This document shows, piece after piece, positions 7,721-10,327 of a stretch of DNA of 10,327 nt; within the stretch, counting starts at the first letter, position 1, and every line of letters starts with the position of its first letter. The DNA is taken from contig DATDQD010000301.1 in the NCBI GenBank assembly GCA_035292425.1, positions 1 through 10,327 of the forward strand, given 5' to 3'. The position numbers and the translations under genes were made by a program. A model generated the notes under the pieces. The model was not told the origin of the DNA. It made no database searches and saw nothing but the letters and a program-made list of their open reading frames with translations. Origin of the DNA: SZUA-254 sp035292425 (GTDB lineage: Bacteria; Bacteroidota; Ignavibacteria; UBA10030; SZUA-254).

Positions 7721-8568
7721 TCCGGACCCAGGATTGTCAGGGGATGGAGAATGGTGTTCGAGGCCAGGCCTGACCGGTCCACGGCCTCGAAAAGGAATCT
7801 GTATGTCGCGGCCGGTGTCCCGGAGGGCAACTGGACGATGATCGAGAAGATCCCGTCGTTCGCGATTGAATCTCCGCTGACCCCGGTGGGATGGCCGTCA
7901 TCGGAGAGAGAGAATTTTTTCAGCGTGTCGGTCGGCGAGTCGAGGTTTCGGAAGAAGACATCCCTGATATCCCCCAGCCCGTCGGAATCCGCCGCGGCCA
8001 CCGACATCAGAATCAGAGATACCTGCCCTGGTGGGGGGAGATCCACCGTGTCGGGCGCGGAGAGATTCGAAATCGCGGGTGCCCGGCTCGAACGGAAGAT
8101 TTCGATTTGCCGGCGGACCACGTTCGAGAGCGAGGCGGGATCATGAAATCCCTCGACGGACAATTGGAAATCGCCGATGTCGACCCTCCGGATGGTAAAG
8201 GTGACGGTGCCGGCGTAGATGCCGCCCCCCGCGATAGGCTGAGGGCTTATGTCATTATTACTCAGGGTGCCTTCGGCATAGAGACGGTCTTCCACGGGAA
8301 GAGTCACCGAGTAGCGGACGGTTGCCGGGGCTGACCCGGGCACCACGTCCACGATGACGATACAATTGAGGGAAAGCGAGATGAGGTCCTGGGGATTCGC
8401 TTCACCATTGACGAGGATGGTGTCGGTGTTGAATGCCTCGGGAAATATTTGAAGGTCGTGCAGATAGGGCCTGGTGTAATCGATATCCCGGGGGGTATCG
8501 ACCGAGCGTTCGCAGGAGCTGATCAGCCCTGCCAGAAGGATGATGATGATGGGGAATCCGCGTCTCAT
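7717..8568 (-). CDS. Lipoprotein with Ig-like domains, unknown function
   Basis: This 283-residue protein starts with a lipoprotein signal peptide: MRRGFP, a hydrophobic stretch, and the lipobox LISSC with lipidated Cys at residue 19. The mature part looks all-beta. Residues of about 60-157 may form one Ig-like unit. Residues of about 165-280 form a second, with DSDGLGDIRDVFF (194-206) and a motif FSLSDDGHPTGVSGDSIAND (219-238), followed by GIFS. The 'DDG...GD...NDGIFS' pattern recalls the calcium-binding-like loop of 'choice-of-anchor X'/Big-type extracellular domains. The frame upstream of the ATG has no other start codon. It is the first gene of a five-gene minus-strand operon, overlapping the propeller gene by 4 bp (ATGA). 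It is likely a periplasmic- or surface-facing partner of that protein. I do not recognise a named family, and the function is open. Confidence 0.78.
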   Translation of the reverse strand: MRRGFPIIIILLAGLISSCERSVDTPRDIDYTRPYLHDLQIFPEAFNTDTILVNGEANPQDLISLSLNCIVIVDVVPGSAPATVRYSVTLPVEDRLYAEGTLSNNDISPQPIAGGGIYAGTVTFTIRRVDIGDFQLSVEGFHDPASLSNVVRRQIEIFRSSRAPAISNLSAPDTVDLPPPGQVSLILMSVAAADSDGLGDIRDVFFRNLDSPTDTLKKFSLSDDGHPTGVSGDSIANDGIFSIIVQLPSGTPAATYRFLFEAVDRSGLASNTILHPLTILGPE

Positions 8569-8623
8569 TCGATGGTACGATGTCTGGCCGGGTGAAAGAT
8601 GATCTGTGTTCGAGGTGATTTCG

Positions 8624-8650
8624 TCTCCGTGTCCGACCGGTCCCCGGAGA
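8624..8650 (-). other. Inverted repeat in the leader of the lipoprotein operon
   Basis: The 6-base arms TCTCCG and CGGAGA are perfectly complementary around a 15-nt centre that contains the palindrome GACCGGTC. It lies in the untranslated leader, about 55 nt before the lipoprotein ATG and downstream of the proposed promoter. It could be an RNA hairpin or a protein-binding site; no known riboswitch consensus is recognised. Confidence 0.3.
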
Positions 8651-8711
8651 AGCCGACTAACGAAGTATCAATATATCGCGGATTCTGAGCTCTGTTGGTT
8701 GAGGATATATG

Positions 8712-8740
8712 AAACTATCAAAATTCTGCCCGAAAGTCAA
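8712..8740 (-). promoter_or_regulatory. Candidate promoter for the five-gene lipoprotein/PorV operon
   Basis: On the minus strand a TTGACT box (8740-8735, five of six -35 consensus bases) is followed after exactly 17 bases by TAGTTT (8717-8712, a weak -10). The 8569-8761 region is clearly more AT-rich here than the flanking genes and carries no supported gene of its own. The implied leader is about 140 nt. Confidence 0.4.
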
Positions 8741-8743
8741 GAA

Positions 8744-8765
8744 GTGATCGTCATGCAGGGATCAC
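8744..8765 (-). repeat. GTGATC/GATCAC inverted repeat over the stop codon of the M50 gene
   Basis: Perfect 6-base arms (8744-8749 and 8760-8765) are separated by 10 bases. The protease stop codon TGA (8764-8762) lies inside one arm, and the -35 box of the next operon begins 4 bases beyond the other. The stem is short and is followed by TTCTTG rather than a T run, so it would be a weak terminator at best. An operator for the downstream promoter is the alternative. Confidence 0.3.
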
Positions 8766-9697
8766 TCCATGAATGGAACGGGGGGAAAAATAAAGATCAG
8801 CAGGAGAAGCGTTGCCCAGCCCAGCAACCTCCTGTTCTGGTCGATCGGTTCCAGATCGGGAACCTCGGGGTGTTTCAGTTTAATAAGAAAGACCATGATC
8901 AGCGCCCAGACGAGCCAGCCCTCGGTACCGAACCTGAAACCCAGATCAATGAACGGTACGAGACCGATCAGGCCGACGAGGACCAGCGTCCCGAAAAAGG
9001 CCTTCGCAACAAAAGTCTGCCGTTTTGATCCAACAAGGGCATAGAGAATATGGCCGCCGTCTAGCTGGCCGACCGGCATCAGATTGATCGCCGTAACAAA
9101 TAATCCGAACCACCCCGCGCAGAGGTAGGGATAATGATAGACCTCATTCATAGGGGGGAAAAACCCGCCTGGAACGGAGATTTTTCCCAGCGCCCAGAAC
9201 AACAGGGAATTCCCGAACGTGAAACCTTCGCCCGGGAACGACGTCATGAGCCGATAATCGGGATGGAAGGTGTAAATAAAATCCTTCGGCGGCAATGTGG
9301 TTATTCCATAGAGCAGGATCCCCGCGGTCACTGCCAGCCCTGCAAGGGGGCCGGCGATGCCCACGTCGAAGAGAACCTTATTCCTGGTGAGGGGAGAACG
9401 AATCCTGATGACCGCCCCCATGGTACCGAAGGGATTCAGGAGAAAATGAGGTATCGGGATGAAGTACGGGAGGGATGTGTCCACCCGGTGATACTTCGCG
9501 GCGAAATAGTGTCCGAATTCGTGTGCCGCCAGGATCGCGAGAATACTCAGTGAGTATGGCAGCCCGTACCCGAAATTCGACAACTCCTGGAAATCCCTGT
9601 TCGCCCAGGATACTCCGGCGAGAGTCGTGGTAAAAAACGTCAGGAGGAAGAGAATGAGATGTAGGGAGGCCGAGAGAATCCCTCTGCTGGGGCGCAT
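8762..9697 (-). CDS. Site-2-protease-family (M50) integral membrane zinc metalloprotease, no PDZ domain
   Basis: This 311-residue multi-pass membrane protein has the zinc motif HEFGH (59-63) inside a hydrophobic segment. The second active-site motif is INLMPVGQLDGGHILYAL (204-221), where D213 supplies the third zinc ligand. Between them lie GTMGAVIRIRSP (91-102) and FDVGIAGPLAG (110-120), a pattern shared with the EGY/slr1821-like branch of S2P peptidases. Such enzymes cleave transmembrane segments, for example of membrane-bound transcription regulators or signal peptides. There is no PDZ domain, unlike RseP. ATG at 9697 is preferred; a TTG immediately before it (9700) is possible, and the frame is closed at 9722-9724. 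No good ribosome-binding site or promoter is seen in 9698-9788. It is separated by a terminator from the repeat-protein gene upstream and by 193 bp from the lipoprotein operon downstream. The substrate is unknown. Confidence 0.9.
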   Translation of the reverse strand: MRPSRGILSASLHLILFLLTFFTTTLAGVSWANRDFQELSNFGYGLPYSLSILAILAAHEFGHYFAAKYHRVDTSLPYFIPIPHFLLNPFGTMGAVIRIRSPLTRNKVLFDVGIAGPLAGLAVTAGILLYGITTLPPKDFIYTFHPDYRLMTSFPGEGFTFGNSLLFWALGKISVPGGFFPPMNEVYHYPYLCAGWFGLFVTAINLMPVGQLDGGHILYALVGSKRQTFVAKAFFGTLVLVGLIGLVPFIDLGFRFGTEGWLVWALIMVFLIKLKHPEVPDLEPIDQNRRLLGWATLLLLIFIFPPVPFME

Positions 9698-9788
9698 CAA
9701 GGATGGGGTTGCCGCTGGGTGCTATTCTGTGGCGATCGAAATACTATCCGTCACCAAAATACAGAAATCGCCGGCCATTTTCCAGAAT

Positions 9789-9821
9789 AAAAAAAAGCCC
9801 CGACCCTGAGGGGCCGGAGCT
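9789..9821 (-). terminator. Rho-independent terminator of the repeat-protein gene
   Basis: An 11-bp stem (9796-9806 with 9811-9821) around a 4-nt loop is followed on the minus strand by eight T (9796-9789). Two positions (9799/9818 and 9803/9814) are mismatches in plus-strand RNA but G-U wobbles in minus-strand RNA, so the hairpin is fully paired only for leftward transcription. It lies 26 nt past the stop of the 96-residue gene. Confidence 0.85.
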
Positions 9822-9847
9822 TTTTCTAGTAGTGTGGGAATCGAGTT

Positions 9848-10138
9848 TTAAGGACGGGGAACATTTCCGGACAACGCGCTCACGCCTGCCTTAGGGCGTG
9901 GGACATTGCCAGATAGCCCACTTACACCAGCCTTCGGGCGAGGAACGTTTCCGGTCAGCCCGCTCACGCCAGCCTTAGGGCGAGGCACATTACCGGAAAG
10001 TCCACTCACTCCAGCACGGTTTTGTGTGCTTTCGTCAGCATAAGAGACAGCGAGGTTGGTAGCTGCCACCAAGGCCATCACTATGACGATGGAACGAACC
10101 TTCTTCCATATAACATGGCTTTTTGGTCGGTTTGACAT
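9848..10138 (-). CDS. Small exported protein of four 14-residue GNVPRP repeats, unknown family
   Basis: This 96-residue protein has a basic N-terminus (MSNRPKSHVIWKKVR), a hydrophobic segment (16-31) and a probable signal-peptidase I site SYA-D (34/35). The rest is a short spacer DESTQN (35-40) plus four tandem repeats (41-54, 55-68, 69-82, 83-96) of consensus KAGVSGLSGNVPRP, with no other domain. The mature product is about 62 residues, Gly-, Pro-, Ser- and Val-rich, cysteine-free and basic. The ATG at 10138 is chosen because GGGAG lies 8 nt upstream; the in-frame ATG at 10153 overlaps that Shine-Dalgarno. It has its own promoter candidate and a strong terminator, so it is a single-gene unit. 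I do not recognise the family. A secreted repeat peptide, an envelope structural or matrix component, or a precursor cut between repeats are all possible; no processing enzyme is adjacent except the membrane protease downstream. Confidence 0.82.
   Translation of the reverse strand: MSNRPKSHVIWKKVRSIVIVMALVAATNLAVSYADESTQNRAGVSGLSGNVPRPKAGVSGLTGNVPRPKAGVSGLSGNVPRPKAGVSALSGNVPRP
9851..10018 (-). repeat. Four tandem 42-bp coding repeats (14 codons each)
   Basis: Units lie at 10018-9977, 9976-9935, 9934-9893 and 9892-9851, with no spacer and running to the stop codon. At protein level only 3 of 14 columns vary (R/K at 1, G/A at 6, S/T at 8). At DNA level 13 of 14 codon columns show synonymous differences; the column-7 Leu is CTT, CTG, CTA and TTG in the four units. 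Confidence 0.95.
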
Positions 10139-10146
10139 TGGCTGAT

Positions 10147-10151
10147 CTCCC
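10147..10151 (-). promoter_or_regulatory. Shine-Dalgarno GGGAG that decides the start of the repeat-protein gene
   Basis: GGGAG lies 8 nt before the ATG at 10138-10136, ideal spacing. It begins with the last base of the upstream in-frame ATG (10153-10151), which therefore cannot use it. It is the only convincing Shine-Dalgarno in this window. Confidence 0.7.
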
Positions 10152-10188
10152 ATAATGATGTATTTTGAAAATCTTTTTCGAGGTCGAA

Positions 10189-10203
10189 ACCTGACTGGCA
10201 GGT
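10189..10203 (-). other. Small hairpin in the 5' leader of the repeat-protein gene
   Basis: Perfect 5-base arms ACCTG and CAGGT flank a 5-nt loop in the roughly 80-nt leader. It is short, and no known RNA element is recognised. Confidence 0.2.
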
Positions 10204-10226
10204 AGAAATGGGTATAACGTGGTACT

Positions 10227-10255
10227 AAAATATCAATAGGGGGGGTTGGATTCAA
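10227..10255 (-). promoter_or_regulatory. Candidate promoter for the repeat-protein gene, G7 tract in spacer
   Basis: Minus-strand TTGAAT (10255-10250) and TATTTT (10232-10227) are 17 bases apart, each matching four of six consensus bases. The spacer contains a run of seven C on this strand (G at 10239-10245 on plus). The implied leader is about 80 nt. The region 10139-10275 carries no other supported feature. Confidence 0.45.
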
Positions 10256-10275
10256 GAAAATCGGGTGAAAAACGC

Positions 10276-10303
10276 AAAAAATAATCACGCCAAAAATGGC
10301 GTG
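10276..10303 (-). terminator. Hairpin with T tract, probable terminator of a gene beyond the right edge
   Basis: A perfect 7-bp stem CACGCCA/TGGCGTG (10286-10292 with 10297-10303) with a 4-nt loop is followed on the minus strand by ATTATTTTTT. The plus-strand side lacks an immediate T run, so leftward termination of a gene lying right of this window is the best reading. It also insulates the repeat-protein promoter just downstream. Confidence 0.55.
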
Positions 10304-10327
10304 TCTTCCATCACTTTTTTATGCATA

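Noticed and set aside
8606..9028. Plus-strand frame of 140 codons spanning the 8569-8761 interval and the protease 3' end
   Set aside because: Its second half is antisense to the conserved C-terminus of the M50 protease, and its translation is low-complexity and charged; no start signal is seen.
9788..9826. Plus-strand (bidirectional) terminator
   Set aside because: Two stem positions pair only as G-U in minus-strand RNA, and there is no plus-strand gene ending nearby.
9851..10018. Regularly spaced 42-bp repeats as a CRISPR array
   Set aside because: The units are contiguous without spacers, lie in one open frame ending in a stop codon, and differ mainly at third codon positions; they encode protein repeats.
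10139..10288. Longer starts for the repeat protein (10288 or 10153)
   Set aside because: The extension would run through the promoter, leader and Shine-Dalgarno; the start at 10138 has the ribosome-binding site at correct spacing and gives a normal signal peptide.
1..10327. tRNA, rRNA, insertion sequence or phage attachment features
   Set aside because: I saw no cloverleaf-like segment, rRNA motif, transposase or terminal inverted repeats in either strand; a covariance-model scan could confirm this.

Overview
The window is GC-rich (roughly 60 % by eye) and densely coded. The gene content points to a Gram-negative bacterium of the Bacteroidota/Chlorobi/Ignavibacteria side of the FCB group. 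The signs are two PorV/PorQ-type outer-membrane proteins, a secreted propeller protein with a FlgD-like/type IX-style C-terminal domain (YPNPF...WDGRN...GVYFYRI...GKIVVMQ), a lipoprotein, and almost no Shine-Dalgarno sequences. The lineage is inferred from gene families, not from a marker gene.

Layout. Bases 1-76 hold a plausible promoter. A plus-strand operon (77-3648) follows: aspartate kinase, overlapping by 4 bp a family-9 glycosyltransferase (heptosyltransferase-like), then 3 bp later a second, divergent family-9 glycosyltransferase. This operon converges with a minus-strand operon across a 23-bp G-rich gap.

The minus-strand operon reads from 8568 down to 3672: lipoprotein, seven-repeat propeller protein with a sorting-type C-terminal domain, PorV/PorQ-like protein A, PorV/PorQ-like protein B, and an exported thioredoxin-fold protein. 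Gene junctions are -4, +1, +3 and +13 bp, so this is almost certainly one transcript. It looks like an envelope/secretion module in which a secreted protein is encoded with its own outer-membrane barrel proteins. A candidate promoter lies at 8712-8740, with a leader of about 140 nt.

Upstream on the same strand are a PDZ-less site-2-protease-family membrane metalloprotease (8762-9697) and, before it, a separate small transcription unit (9848-10138). The small unit encodes a 96-residue exported protein consisting of a signal peptide plus four 14-residue repeats ending in GNVPRP. It has its own promoter candidate, the only good Shine-Dalgarno in the window, and a clear rho-independent terminator. 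Its repeats are nearly identical as protein but differ at most third codon positions, so the peptide sequence is under selection. I do not recognise this family, and it is the most novel item here. A further hairpin terminator at 10276-10303 probably ends a gene beyond the right edge.
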